A DNA stretch of 64,000 bases from Nyssa sinensis (GCA_008638375.1 CM018031.1:63408188-63472187); one strand, 5' to 3'; shown: positions 32,479 through 45,296, counted from the stretch's first letter. Notes: generated from the sequence alone by a model not told the origin. A program made the numbers and translations.

Positions 32479-35400
32479 GTAGTCGACTTTCATTCTTCAC
32501 TCTGCAACCCCTTTCATTTCTCTGTTTCTTCGTTCTTTTAACTGTTTAATTTAATTTGGCCTAATCAGGTGTCAAGGTTAGGGTTTGGATGCATTGGGCT
32601 TACTGGGGCATACAATGATCCATTGCCTGAAGGAGAAGCAATTTCAGTGATTAAGCATGCCTTCGGTAAAGGAATTACTTTCTTTGACACATCAGATATT
32701 TATTCGTACACTGTTAATGAGTCTCTCGTTGGTAAGGTAAATATACCTTTTTTGTTCTCAGTTTCATACATATATATGTACATATGTGTGTATTTATTGA
32801 TTCTTTTTAGCCCTCATCCATCTTTAATTTGATCCTATGGGTTTTCTTTTATGCGAACTTAATAAATGTTCAGGCCACAGATGTTATTGTTTGTATATGG
32901 ATGTGCGATTCTTTAGCCACATTATATTGCTAATCAAAAGGGATATAATGGTTTCATAATCTGACTGAGTTTAGTAATAAGTTCTATTTATCTTACTTAT
33001 AAAAAATAAAAAAAAGAAGTTCAATTTATCTTGAGGACTTGAACTATTACTAGATCTGTCACCATTATTACAATCAATTGTACAATTTGTAAAATTTAGG
33101 GCCCGTGTAAAGCTTGGCTATGAAGCGTGGGTGGGTTTGAGTACGAAGGCTGTTTACTCTGCACAAATAATTCTACAGGTTAAGTCTACATCAAGTCTGC
33201 CCCTCTTAACACTTCGCATTAGTTATAGAAGTAGTAGAATTTTCTGAAATCAGAAAAAATATTTCATTTTAATTCTTCATAGCATGTTGGTTCAAAGAAT
33301 GTTAAGAATGACAAACAAAAATGTTATCAAAATGACAATCTATCTAACAATATTATTTTGATGATTCATTACCTTTGGGCATTTGATTGTCTATACAAAT
33401 TTTCTTCTACTTTAATATTGGACGGTGTGGGGCGGTGTCCCCATAAAAATTGAATCTGCCCAATGTCTTCCATGTATATTTATTTTAAAATATGTATGTC
33501 ACTTTAAAATGAGAAACCCCAATTAGGCAATTACCTTTGAAATTAAAAATTTCATTTGTCAACGTAAATGCCTTCATCATTGAGTGCTAAGAAAAATAGA
33601 TTTATTCAAATGCTCTCAGAAACATGATGGACTCAATACCTAATGCATAAAAAATGTTCTCTTTTGTTTTTTATCTAATTGGTAGGAGGCCCTTGGGGTA
33701 AGAGTTGAACCTGGGATTTTGGAAGAAAAAACGTTTTTAACTTCAAATGAAATGGATTGATGAGGACACTAAAAGTGACATCATTTTGAGTTTTTATGAT
33801 TCATTTCACTGTGCAGTTTTGTTACTTTAATTATTTTTAATAAATAAATTCTCCGCTCTTTCTCTACCGTCTACACACATATGTTATACGCACACGTCTA
33901 TGGTATAACATATACCCTAACTGAATTTTAATGTCGATGGGAACTAATCATTGATATGTTTGAGTCTAACCTGATTTTTTTTTTCTTTCTCTGATTCAAG
34001 TTTTATTTTCCATGCAATGCCATATTTGATACTAAGTCAATTTAATCCTTTCAGGCTTTGAAGCAGTTGCCTAGAGATAAAATCCAGCTTGCCACCAAGT
34101 TTGGTATTGTTAAAGCGGATATTAATGATATGCGAGTTAACGGCCACCCTGAATATGTAAGGAGGTGTTGTGAAGCTAGCCTCAAGCGTCTTGGTGTGGA
34201 CTATATTGATCTTTATTACCAGCATCGAGTTGACAAGACAGTACCAATTGAGACCACTGTAAGTGCTTTCACCGAATTTTTTAATGTACTGCTATTAGGC
34301 TAATTGCAATAAATCAAGATTTTTTTTTCTACATGATGTTAGCTATTGGTTTAGTGTATAAACTATGAAGTCTCAGTCCTTGCTAAACCCCCTTTCCTAT
34401 CTGTGGCAAAGATTTTTAACTTTGGAGAAATTAACATTTTCTATCAGTTTTGTATTAATATAAATTATTGGCCAATGTTCACCTGTTCCTATTCAAATCA
34501 TCAGTAATTGGTTAAATTCTGAAATTTCAGTTTTTTATTTTATTTTAATTATTGTCATGACCAAAATTAAGATTTGACCTGATATATAAATTTAGCTTAA
34601 TAGAAAAATGATTTAAGTTCATGCTATTGCTGATAATTTTTTTTTAAAAAATGTTTTCTTGGGCTGGCTGGTAGATGGGAGAGCTTAAAAAGTTGGTTGA
34701 AGAAGGGAAGATAAAGTATGTTGGGTTATCTGAAGCTAGTCCAAACACAATACGAAGGGCCCATGCAGTTCACCCCATTACTGCAGTACAGATGGAGTGG
34801 TCTCTGTGGACTCGTGATATTGAAGAAAAGATAACCCCTCTTTGCAGGTTGGTTGGAAAGACTGCTCATGTTGGCCATATTAGCATGACATTAAATATGT
34901 CCTGAGTGATGGCTGAGAAATTAATTTTAAGTGTCCCACCATACTGTGGAAAAACCAACAAAATGAAGCTCAGTTTTATATCATAATACTATAAATAATC
35001 AGGTTCCACTTTATCAATAATTATAAACATTGTGCGATTTTATGGGCTTGTGATGCCGAAGTAGGGGTAATCTCGCCTTACCAGTTTTATAGTTCAAACT
35101 TCAAAGGACAAACTCACGTTGGTTTTTGTTGCAGCTAATTTATTTTGGTCGAGAAGTCAATTTCAATTACTTCCCTGTACTTAATAACAACAGGAAAATT
35201 GGTTATTATTATTATTATTATTTATAATCTATTAGTGAGGTTCCTGTCTTCTTGGATGTACTGAAATTCACTATTTAAGATTTTTTTCTTGGTTAATATA
35301 GGGAACTTGGCATAGGGATAGTGACTTACAGCCCTCTTGGTCGTGGCTTTTTCGGTGGAAAGGCAGTTGTAGAAAGCCTTCCAGCTAACAGTTTCTTGGT

Positions 35401-36189
35401 ATTAACTTTGATTTGATTTTACTTCTATCTAAAATCATATTAAGACAAGCATAGCATCTTTGTAAGGACCTGACTGATCTAGTAATTTGTGGTTCCACTA
35501 GACTACACATCCAAGGTTTGCAGGAGAAAATTTAGAGAAGAACAAAGTATTATATGAGCGAGTTGTGAAGTTGGCTACAAAGCATAATTGCACTCCTGCC
35601 CAACTAGCTCTCTCATGGCTTCTCCATCAAGGGAGTGATGTGGTTCCGATCCCAGGTAAACAATTATAAGGCTTTATCTTGATGCAACTCTTAAGGAAGA
35701 AAAGACTTCTTGTTGAACTTCTAGTTTTGAAGTAATATTAGAGTCTATACATACATACATACATATATATATATATGTATATATTATTCTACTCAGCATT
35801 TTCATCACTGAAAGCATCAGTTACTTCTGCTGTTTGGTGGAAGTTAATAAATGTGATCTTGGAGGTTGTAATGAAAGTATTCCATGTGATTTTTGTTTGT
35901 GTCACAAGATCTTTGGAACTAATACATTGAGGTATTCATTTCACCTCCTGCTGTAGTGCACAAGCTTACTACAGGACGATTCTTTCCTCTTTTTGTTATA
36001 CATATAGGGACAACCAAAATTAAGAATCTGGATGATAATGTTGGCTGCGTGAAAGTGAAGCTAAACACTGATGACTTGGAAGAGATTGAAGATGCTGTAA
36101 ACATCAATGAGGTGGCAGGCTCTAAAATCTTTGAGAAGATGTATATACACTCTTGGGAGTTTGCAGATACACCTTTAAAAGGGTGTTAA
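32422..36189 (+). CDS. NADPH-dependent aldo-keto reductase (AKR13 / auxin-induced-protein-like)
   Basis: Cytosolic (alpha/beta)8 barrel reductase of the plant AKR13 type, related to perakine reductase and 'probable aldo-keto reductase 1' proteins; the substrate cannot be deduced. Seven exons (32422-32478, 32569-32736, 34055-34258, 34675-34847, 35302-35398, 35502-35655, 36008-36189) join in frame to 344 codons, the usual length, with GT-AG borders and stop TAA at 36187-36189. The catalytic tetrad reads as Asp59 and Tyr64 ([10 protein letters not shown]), Lys90 (LATKFG) and His132 (YYQHRVD). Cofactor-side signatures include [24 protein letters not shown] and DVVPIPGTT. The start ATG is the first in the transcript-like context AAAATGG. 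No break was seen, so it is probably functional. Confidence 0.93.
32569..32736 (+). CDS. AKR exon 2 (catalytic Asp, Tyr)
   Basis: Encodes [20 protein letters not shown] and onwards to [17 protein letters not shown]; donor AAG|GTAAAT. Confidence 0.92.
34055..34258 (+). CDS. AKR exon 3 (catalytic Lys, His)
   Basis: Encodes [20 protein letters not shown] and onwards to [17 protein letters not shown]; donor ACT|GTAAGT. Confidence 0.93.
34675..34847 (+). CDS. AKR exon 4
   Basis: Encodes [20 protein letters not shown] and onwards to EKITPLC plus two bases; donor CAG|GTTGGT. Confidence 0.92.
35302..35398 (+). CDS. AKR exon 5
   Basis: Encodes [20 protein letters not shown] and onwards to PANSFL; acceptor ATAG|GGAACT, donor TTG|GTATTA. 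Confidence 0.9.
35502..35655 (+). CDS. AKR exon 6
   Basis: Encodes [20 protein letters not shown] and onwards to GSDVVPIP plus one base; donor CCAG|GTAAAC. Confidence 0.9.
36008..36189 (+). CDS. AKR exon 7 (stop)
   Basis: Completes the GTTKIKN cofactor-binding segment, then runs through [20 protein letters not shown] to the stop TAA. Confidence 0.92.
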
Positions 36190-38366
36190 TGTTTAAGCTG
36201 GTGAAGTATGGTTAATCATTTTGGCCACTGAATTATAAAAACCAATTATCATCTATTTGATTCATTTGTCAAGCTAGATTTATCAGTTTTAACTTGAACT
36301 TTTAATTTGTATTTGGTTATTATGATTGCCAAAAGACAGTTGAAGAAGGCCATTTGTGTTGAGTATTGAGTTGAATTACCTACAACATTGGTGTGAAACT
36401 TTACATTCTAAACGCATTTAAAATGATTTTATTTATTTATATATGAATCAAATCTAGGCAAATTGAAATTATTGGTACCAGGGGCATTTGGCTGTACATT
36501 TCTAAACTTTGGTAGGTTCCTTATTACAGCTTTCTAATATTTAGCTGCATTTTTGTTGCATGCTGTACCTGTAAATTTAAATGAAACATTACATTACTTT
36601 CCTAACCAAGCTTCTTGATAATGATACATTACTTTCCTAACCAGGCTTCTTGATAATAATAAATACTCAGCTTTTGTAAAAGTCAAAATTGTATGATGTG
36701 ACCATAGGGTCTTGGGGTTTTTCATGACTACTTTGATTTGAATAAAGAATAGTGATTTATTTTTATGAAATATATCTCCTCCCTTTAATCTAATTAGTCT
36801 ATTACTTTTGAGTAAGGCTAAGAGGAGATGATGGCAGGAGCCATAGAAAGCAGTTGGTGTATCCATTTATACATATAATATATATAATATATATATATAT
36901 ATATATTTATATTTCTCAACGGGATCTCTTAAACGAGATAGCCATGCAATTAATTAGCCTCAAGAAGGTAGTACAACCTATTTGGTGGTCGCTCACGGCA
37001 AGTCTACATCTCACGTTAACTCTCTCAGATCTGTCATGAAATCTGCACGTTAGCTATTATCTCTAATTTGTGTCCAACATTTTTAGTACAATTGTACACT
37101 CAGGAATTAAAACAGGTTTCGGCATTATCCTCTGCCAGGCCTTGATATGGATTGAACTGTTTATTTAAGCTGCTTTGGGGAATTCTCCCAAAAATTCACT
37201 CATCTTCGGCTGTCCATATTTTCCATATGACGGCCATATACATTTTGGTTCACTTAAATTAAGTACCCTTGAAATGTTTAAGATTTTAAATTAGTGTTTG
37301 ACTAAATAAAATGATTAGATGTTAACATATAAATTGGTCTAGTGACTAACTTTATAGGAGATTAATAAAAAAAACAATGGAAGCGAAAAAATCTCAAGAT
37401 GGAATTAACAAAAAAAAAAAAAAAAGACAAAAAAATGAATGACCTTTATTATTATTAAGGAAAGCCTCTAGTTATACGATGATGGAAATTTGAAGATTAA
37501 TGGTTATGTAAATGTTTATCTTGATATTTTTTGTGTTTTTTTAATTTTTTTAGCGAAGTAAATATTTACTTGGTATATTTTTTGTGCGATTATGTAAAGT
37601 AAATATTTTTATCCTCACTCTTCCTTGTGTGTTTTTCTTTAACTTTTGATCGAAATAAATAGTTGTGTCTTCTGTCGTCATAAATATTTATTTTGTCTTT
37701 ATGTTATTTGTATTATTCAAATATTTATCTTAATTATGAATATTTTCTTAATTTTTTTTCACTATCAAAATTCTTGAATCTTGATTTCTTTATTATTCAA
37801 ACATTTGAACCATGTTCTTTCCTTTTCGGAGGCAATGTTGTAAATAATATTTTGGTCTCTAATAATTTTAGTGGACTTAGTAAGGGATTAGTGTTGTTCT
37901 TAAACTATAAAATAATTTTTATTTTATATCTATTTTCACAGCCGATCACCTTTAGTAATATTAAAAAAGCGAAACGAAAAATCTAATTATGAAATTAATT
38001 ATTTTAGTAATATAATCTAATTATGCCACATTTTTGTTTTTATTCGAAATTTTGTATGAAGTTCTGATTCTACTCACTTCATTATACTCTAAGTGGTGAA
38101 AATTTATTTTAGGATCTGTTATAAATATAAACATTTTATGAGTTCAATATTTTATAAGATTCATCATAATATCAAACTTATAGGGATTATTAAATTCATG
38201 AAATAATTTATTGTTTACATAGCAAAAAGATAATAATAAAATATATATGTATTTTTTTATTATTAAGAAAAATAGGATAGGAAAAAAATAGTAAAAAATA
38301 CATGTCATTTTATTTTATTTTAAAGAGATTTTAAATTTTATTTAGGTAGAGGGAAAATACAAGAAG

Positions 38367-38422
<56 letters not shown>

Positions 38423-38479
38423 TAGAGTCGAGTATCATATTTCTTCGAACTTTGAAGCTTCGGCGCGAAGTAGCAGAAA
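36190..38479. other. AKR 3' region and AT-rich intergenic DNA
   Basis: A 35-bp imperfect direct repeat (ATTACTTTCCTAACCA, at about 36591 and 36628) lies past the stop. The rest is AT-rich, with an (AT)n run at 36873-36905. No gene seen. Confidence 0.55.
38371..38419. repeat. (AT)n microsatellite, about 24 units
   Basis: Perfect TA/AT run just upstream of the JmjC pseudogene. A shorter one lies at 39138-39171 inside it. Confidence 0.92.
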
Positions 38480-38755
38480 AGGAAAGAATCTCTGCGAATT
38501 CGTAGATACGAAAAACTTTCATCGGCGGAAGAGTGCGCGTTTCAGATTGAACCCAAAACGTTCCTGCTGTATTAATTCAACAAAACCCACAAACCTTTTG
38601 TTTCGTTTTTTAAAATAAAATTTACCCCCTTCTTCACGGATTTATAACTGAATCTTTACTTTTAATTTCCGAAAAAGTTCTTTAATGGATGTGTCAAGAA
38701 TTGGAAAGCTTTGTCCAATTGGAATCTTTGCAATGGCGGCCTTGATTATTTGCAG
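38480..38755 (+). pseudogene. JMJ31-like pseudogene, exon 1 remnant with ~105-bp insertion
   Basis: The start ATG is lost (AAGGAAAGAATC). A 1-base deletion follows FQIEPK. The reading GTATTA|...|TTTAATGG is interrupted by about 105 extra bases (about 38574-38682) before GCVKNWKALSNWN. Donor CAG|GTATGA is preserved at 38756. Confidence 0.75.
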
Positions 38756-39138
38756 GTATGAGGTATGTCTTCCAACCCTTTCTTTTTCTAAAACACAAGC
38801 AATTTTTTTTTCCGTAGCAAATATATACAAAATATACATATGCATGTATATATAAGTATGTATGGAACTGTACTTTGTAATTTGTCCAAATACATGTTGG
38901 GTTATATGCTGAGATAGATGGTGGATCTCTGCAGCTTTCATCAGGTTAAAAATTGGCTTATGTCAATTTTCAGTTTGTGATCAATTTGGAAGGACATGAA
39001 TCACCATATCTTTGAGGAGAAGGAATCATTGGTGGGCCTGATGGGGTTTCGGCTTGTTAGATTTTATTTCCATGTCGCTCTAGGCTAAAGGTTTCGGTAC
39101 AATTATGTTGTTCTTTCTAAAATTTGAACACACAGAGG

Positions 39139-39176
<38 letters not shown>

Positions 39177-40388
39177 CCTTTATAGTCGGCATAGTTCAGG
39201 TTTTTTGTTTCTTAAAAAAAATTAAAAAAATTGTGTTAATCTGAATAATTCCATATTCTATATTATTGATTTAACTTTTGAATCTATAAGTTATATTTGG
39301 TTTGGATTTTTTAAACTGATTTTGATTATTACCTAAATTATTAATATTTTAATAATTTATAAAAAAAATCATTTTGTGTTATTATATATCACCAAAATAG
39401 TCTCCTTTTAAATTATGATTTATAATTTCACGTTCTTATCTATAAATATGAATTTGTTTTAAACAAAATCAGCTTGAAAGTTGATAATGATATAATTGAT
39501 TTTTTATGAAATTGATTATGAAATAGTTATTTTTATTGAGTTAGCCAAACTAGATTTCTCAAACCAAAAATTAATTTAATCACTTATAAGAATTAAACGA
39601 GTTAAAATAATCTAAACCAAACATACATGAATTACATAATACGTTTTCAAGCTAGTAGTATCATAATTAATCCTCTCCTTCTCTCTCTCTTGTTGGGACA
39701 AAGTGACAAACTTTGTGATTTTCAATTGTTTCATGGCCACCTTCTGCCAGTTCCTTCTTATATCCAATGCCTTCATACGGGGGCCCACAAACCATAGATA
39801 TGTTACTTTCTGTATCAGAGTATGAAGTAAAATTTAAATTTCTTCTCTACTGGTTGAGAAGATAAAATTAAAATGTTTATAACATTTGATTTGAGTAAGA
39901 TTCAAGGATGATGTTCAGATTTTGATCTTCGTGATGTCGCTTTAGAAAACCTATCCAAGAGCAAAATAGTCGATGGAATATTCCCAGAAGGTCATTTTTC
40001 ATGCAAGCGATACTTACCAAAAAAAAAGGTTTTCATGCAGGTGGTGAACAGATGACTCGGGAGAGTTTTAAAAGAAAGATTGCAAAGTTCATTTATGTGT
40101 TTGATTGGATAATATAGTGATATAGGGATTGTTCAATGATAACTGCTGCAAGTGTCATTTGTCTGCAAAGTGTACGAGGTTAATAATTTCACCGGTTAGC
40201 ATTAGTTGGAACCCTATTATTATACCAGACATTCTTTTTGTTTGTAGTCTTCATGTATGTCACTCAAATTATAATAACATTCACTTCATGTGATAATGTT
40301 TCTTCATTTGTACATTACCTTGGTCCTAGTATATCATCAGGCTTAGTATCTTTTTGTAAAGATTATTGTTCTCTCTAATAACAACAGG

Positions 40389-40655
40389 TTCGACCAAGTG
40401 GGTAGTGATGATTTGACCATTGCTGTCAACTTGTGGTGGTGATCCAACATGTTCTGGCATGTCAGAGCACATGGATGCTTATTATTTGCAGAGACTATTG
40501 ACAAGGTACTCGGGGTCCATTATCTTTCAAAGTCTTTCTTTTTCTTTTTCTTTGTTAAGTGTTACTAATAAAACAAGCTAATTGTTTCCTTTTCTCTTTC
40601 TTTTCGGTTTGTTTGATCACCAAATTTTAAAAAAAGATTGACTGACAAAGAAATG
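40389..40655 (+). pseudogene. JMJ31-like pseudogene, JmjC core exons
   Basis: Contains SDDLTIAVNLWW followed by TGA (40440-40442) where the family has Arg; CGA to TGA is a CpG transition. A frameshift precedes EHMDAYYLQRLLT. Donor AAG|GTACTC. The next mini-exon, LTDKEM, ends at 40655. Confidence 0.82.
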
Positions 40656-40775
40656 GTATGTGTCTTCTCTCTTAATCTTCATTTATTGCAAATGAAGCTA
40701 ATATTTCTGGGTTGAAATATATATTTAGTAAATTTACATCAAGTATCTGAACAAAGATTTTCATAATATCTTTTA

Positions 40776-41270
40776 TTGGTGGAAAACTGTACTTCATATG
40801 AGCCCCCGTCAATTCATGTTTTCCATTTTTTGTGCAGTTGTACCTTTTTGGGTTTGCAACAATTCCTTGGCAAAATTAGTCTTGCTCCACTTTCTCATTT
40901 AAAGGTTGATAGCCATCAGAAATACTCAGCTCTTCCTGTTGATATTGACTCAAGAACTCTTATAGTTGGACCTTCAGAAATAAAAAAACTTGGAATAACT
41001 GGCTGATTTAGTAGCGAACATGGATCCGTATCTTTGCAAATTCAAATCTTTGCCAATGCTTTCTGATAATTTGTCATGAATTATCCTGGAATTCCATTTT
41101 GTTGCCTTTGCAGTTCCATAATTGGATTTTGCCAACTGTTCCTACTGCGTGGAGTTCTGATGGCTATAAAAAAAATACAAAGTTTTACTTGATGATATTG
41201 GTTGTAGCTGATCCTGTGCAAAAAAATAAAGGAAACCGGCAATATGCTGTTTATGGTCGTTTCATATGAT
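40776..41270 (+). other. Unidentified coding-like fragments
   Basis: Positions 40857-41006 encode LQQFLGKISLAPLSHLKVDS and ALPVDIDSRTLIVGPSEIKK before TGA. Positions 41115-41269 encode HNWILPTVPTAWSSDGYKKN and YLMILVVADPVQKNKGNRQY. They look protein-like and lie in the gap of the JmjC pseudogene, but I do not recognise the family. Confidence 0.3.
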
Positions 41271-42149
41271 TATGTGTATTAAAAATTGAATATATGCAGC
41301 GTTTTTAATTTTCCTAATCTGAAGTTTAATTTTAAAGTGTAGTGCGGCATAATCAGCAAACCAAATGCTGTGTAAGACTACTGCTGGTGCTGGGAAATTA
41401 GAATGCATACGTGTGGGCAGCCCTTATAATGGAAAAGCAGGTCACTCATTTTCCATGACTTCTTGTTTTGGTGGAGTATTTATATATATATATATATATG
41501 TATGTATGTAAGTATGTATATATGTATGTATGTATGTCTGTATATGTATCAAGTTTCCTGAGAAAATTATTTGATGATGATAATGTGATCTTATTTTACC
41601 TTTTATATTTCCAATCAGAAAGAATAAGAACATGTGACAGTACCACAAACATGGTGCTGTCCTGTGTAATTTATTCTTTCCTTTTATACATAAGAGGAAC
41701 AATGATATATGTCATTTAGAGATGCAATGTTATGAGGTCACTATTTCCATTGTTATATTACCACAAAGGAAGTACCGGCTAGAGTAGAATTGTGTAAAAC
41801 AGGTGACAGTACTTGAGATTGAGGGATTTGGATATTTTAGGGAACTACATTTCCTTGTATTTGGAGTGGAACTTTTATGCCCTGTTATGTAGCATGGATA
41901 TGGACAGAGAACATGGCACACTAACATGCAAATTTTATAAAAGAGCAAGGCATAGACATGGTTAGGACTTTTTTTTGGATTGGTAAAGTATCACTAAGAA
42001 GGGCGCCTGAGTAAGGCAAACCCAAATGTACAAAAGAAAAGGGACCGACTGCAATAATTTAAAGCCTAAGATCTCTCAAGCAATCTATAAACTTTCCTAG
42101 ATATATAGGATATTCTTCTTTTATCCACAAAAAAAGACTACACAAAAAA

Positions 42150-42450
42150 ATATCCTTCAATCTCCGAGGGAGAATTTCCGTCTCCTAAAAAATTCTACGA
42201 TTCCTTTCCCTCCACAAGCATCATACACGACAAATAGGAGCCATCTTCCATGCAACATGAATCTCCTTCCAAATCCTCTTACATTGCCATCCCACAAGTA
42301 CCTCTCTCAATGAAGCCGGCATAATCCAAGCACACCCAAAAATAACAAAGAGCAAGCTCCACAAGTCTCTAGCCACCTTCCAATGTAATGGGAGATCATA
42401 TAATGTTTCTCCCTCTTCCTTGCATATAATGCATCGGCTTGGAAGATGGG
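42150..42450 (-). pseudogene. LINE zf-RVT 3' fragment
   Basis: On the minus strand: PSRCIICKEEGETLYDLPLH, then WKVARDLWSLLFVIFGCAWI, then WKEIHVAWKMAPICRV. The Cys-x2-Cys and the first His of the zinc-binding fold are visible. Confidence 0.8.
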
Positions 42451-43469
42451 ACTCTTGAGTCATGGAGGTGGTAGGGGAGTGGTTGGATAGATTCTTCTTG
42501 TCATGTAGATTCAAGGTTGTGAGTGATAACTTTGAGTGGGTGTTTACAAGAGTGTATGGCCCTACTACTGAATATAGTGACAGAGGAGATTTTTGGGAAG
42601 AGATGAACACGGAGGCTAGAAGAGATACAGAGTTGTGGGTGGTTGGTGGTGATTTCAATGTGACTTGGTATCCTCGGGAAAGGAAAGGAGGGGGGAGAAT
42701 GTGGAAGTTTTAAGATTTGATAGATCAGCACCATTTGGTGGACTTGCCTTTGGAAGGGGGTAAATATACGTAAATTAGAGACCGAGATGATCCTGCCACG
42801 TCACGGCTGGACCGGTTCCTTTTATCCACTACTTGGGAAAGCAAGTTTTCAGATTCCACTCAAACTTGTTTTTCGAGGCCAGTGTCGGATCATCCCCCTA
42901 TTGTGCTGGATAGTGGAGGGATGAAATGGGGAAATATTCCTTTTCGTTTTGAGAATATGTGGCTCAAGCATCCATGGTTTAGAGACATGGTGGTAGGGAT
43001 ATGAGGTGTAGGGTAATCCGACCTTTGTAAGGACAAAAAAACTCTTAACTATTGAAGGAAGATCCAAGAAAGTGAGGTGTTTGGGAATGGGCAAGCTAGA
43101 AAGGAGAGACTTATCCTAGCTATTCGTCAATTGGACAGGAGGGAGCAAGATAGTGGCTTGGACGAGGAGGAAAGAATCCAAAGAGATGGCTTAAAGGGGG
43201 TATGGTGCTGAAAATGGAAGAAACTTCCTGGAGGCAAAAATCTAAGACCTTGTGGTTTAAAGAAGGAGATCGGAACACGAGATTCTTTCACAGGATGGAA
43301 AATTATCATAAAAGGAGGAATAACATAGGTGTGATCACTGTTGGGGAGAGGAGGACGCAAGAGGTGGAAGAGGTCAACGAGGGTATGGTGCTGAAAATTG
43401 AAGAAACTTCCTGGAGGCAAAAATCCAAGACCTTGTGGCTTAAAGAAGGAGATCGGAACATGAGATTCT
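42450..43469 (+). pseudogene. LINE ORF2 endonuclease to pre-RT fragment
   Basis: Contains WVFTRVYGPTTEYSDRGDFW, the endonuclease signature WVVGGDFNVTWYPRERKG (42634-42688), SRLDRFLLSTTWE, SDHPPIVLD (the conserved SDHxP), then TLWFKEGDRNTRFFHRME before RT. It has frame breaks. An in-frame 183-bp duplication lies at 43199-43381 and 43382-43469 (continuing at 51139). Confidence 0.85.
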
Positions 43470-44721
43470 TGTAGTAATCTGAATTATATATATATACTGA
43501 GAATAAATACATATATGTATATATACTGTAATATGAATTAAACAGAATAAATAAACACTGTTATAATAATCAAAACAGAATGGAAATACAATAAAACTCA
43601 CTGTATTTAGAATTAACCAGAATGTAAATCCGAGCCTTGTGAAATTCACAATTTCCTTAAGACGAATTTGCTCCCTCTCGGTGCTCAAGGTGATGAGCAA
43701 TCGTCTCCCAAGATAGAACGGATTTCGATTCTAAAGAAGCAGCACTTCTATCTTTAGAACCCTACGAACACAACAATGGCAGCACTCGAACTAGACTTAT
43801 ACAGACTATGCAGAGAGAGAGAGAATGCAATAAATCGGATCGGATGATATGCAATGGAGGTCTGGTATTTATAGGCTTCTTCATGACTGTTTGGTACAGT
43901 CATGAAGGTTCAGTTGTGTCTGTTCGCCATGAACAGACACAGGGAAGATGACTGTTCAGTCAAACCAACACCATCGCAAAACGACGGCGTTTAGGACTCC
44001 CAACGGTAACCGTACGCATGTCACAAAACGACTGCGTTTTGGACTCCCAACGGTAACCTTACGCTTGACGTAAAACGACAGCGTTTCGGAATCCGAATAG
44101 TAACTTAAACGCAAATTTAAAACGACTGCGTTTTCTGGTTTGAAAATTTTAAATAAATTTTCTCCAAAAAAGATATATATACACAACAAGCCCAAGCCCA
44201 AGCCCAAGCCCAGGGCCAGGCCCAGAACCCAGAACCCAGAACCCGAACCCGAACCCGAACCCGAGCCCGAGCCCGGCCCGGCCCGGTTCGGTTCGGTTCG
44301 GTGCGGTGCGGGGCGGGGCGGCGGCGGTGGCGCGCGCGCGCGTGTGGTGGTCCAAGCATTTGCTTAGGTCCTCCCTCTTCCACAAAATTGGGGTGCCCCT
44401 TGGGGCCCAAACCCCAAAGCAAGGTATGTGTATATATACTCTTTAACAGCCTTGTTTCCATCCTATGTGGGACACAAGCTTTTGCACAAGTTTCAAGGCT
44501 CACAAGTTTCAAGGCTTAGTTACCATTCCCAAGTGGTGATGTTTGGAGGCAATTTCTCATTCACCCCTTAATGGTTTTGAGCAACCCAATATTTAATCTT
44601 TATCTCCTCATGGAGGAGAACACATTCCCATGTGGACCCACTAAAATTAATTTGTGGGACCCACTTTAATTTTAGCTCAAAGTTAGCTATTTATTATGCT
44701 CAAACCCATTATTTTCCAACA
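43470..44721 (-). repeat. 3' LTR of young copia (1252 bp)
   Basis: Ends TG...CA. It is 89 bp longer than the 5' LTR because of an expanded CCCAAG/CCAGAA/CCCGAA block (44187-44345). It contains four AAAACGACnGCGTTT motifs (43978, 44025, 44072, 44119). Confidence 0.95.
44187..44345. repeat. GC-rich variable repeat block in 3' LTR (G-run rich on minus strand)
   Basis: Hexamer-like CCCAAG, CCAGAA, CCCGAA, CCCGAG and CCGGCC units, then GGTTC, GGTGC, GGGGC and GC units. On the minus strand the GGGCTT and GGGTTC series give many G-triplets. The other LTR keeps a shorter version. Confidence 0.85.
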
Positions 44722-45296
44722 ATCCCCCACATGAATGAAATTGACTGAAAGTAATGCAAATGATATGCAGACACTAGTTCGAGTATAGTGGAAAAGTTAT
44801 TGCATTGGGTTAAGTAGCCTACTGGCTTTGAACTTGCCCTAGTGAACGACTATCGGATTTACTTAGCTAATCAGTAGACATGAGGTCTTTGAACTGTCAG
44901 CCGTTTGTGTAAATCAAGACAATAGAAATCACACAGTACCCTCTCGGACATAGTTGGTTCTCACGTTTGTGTTCATTTTGGCCTTGAACACCTCTTGGTT
45001 CTGTGAGTGTTTTAGAGAATTCAGCCTTTCAAATTCTCATAGAAGTGGCCCCTTCTTACTCACATAGGTGATTTCTATGTAGAGTATCCTGCAATACCCG
45101 ACTTGGACATCTTTCCAAGATATAGAGATCATTAAAAGCGTAACTTATCCTTGGTTCTCGCGGCAGATGTGCACTGTCTCATCATAGGAATGGTTAGGAG
45201 TAAATATCTCCTCAGTGCGTACTGAGTTGTTTCATAGTTCGGTTGGCCCTTTGAACCTAGATCTTGGGATCTCCAGTCAACTAGGTTGGGTTGCCA

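Noticed and set aside
42221..42658. Single 145-codon minus-strand gene
   Set aside because: Its right half is antisense to the LINE endonuclease; only the left half (zf-RVT) is real coding relic.
44117..44519. Overlapping open frames on both strands across the LTR GC-rich block
   Set aside because: They translate simple repeats (PEPEPEP, RARARVRV) and arise from base composition; not genes.
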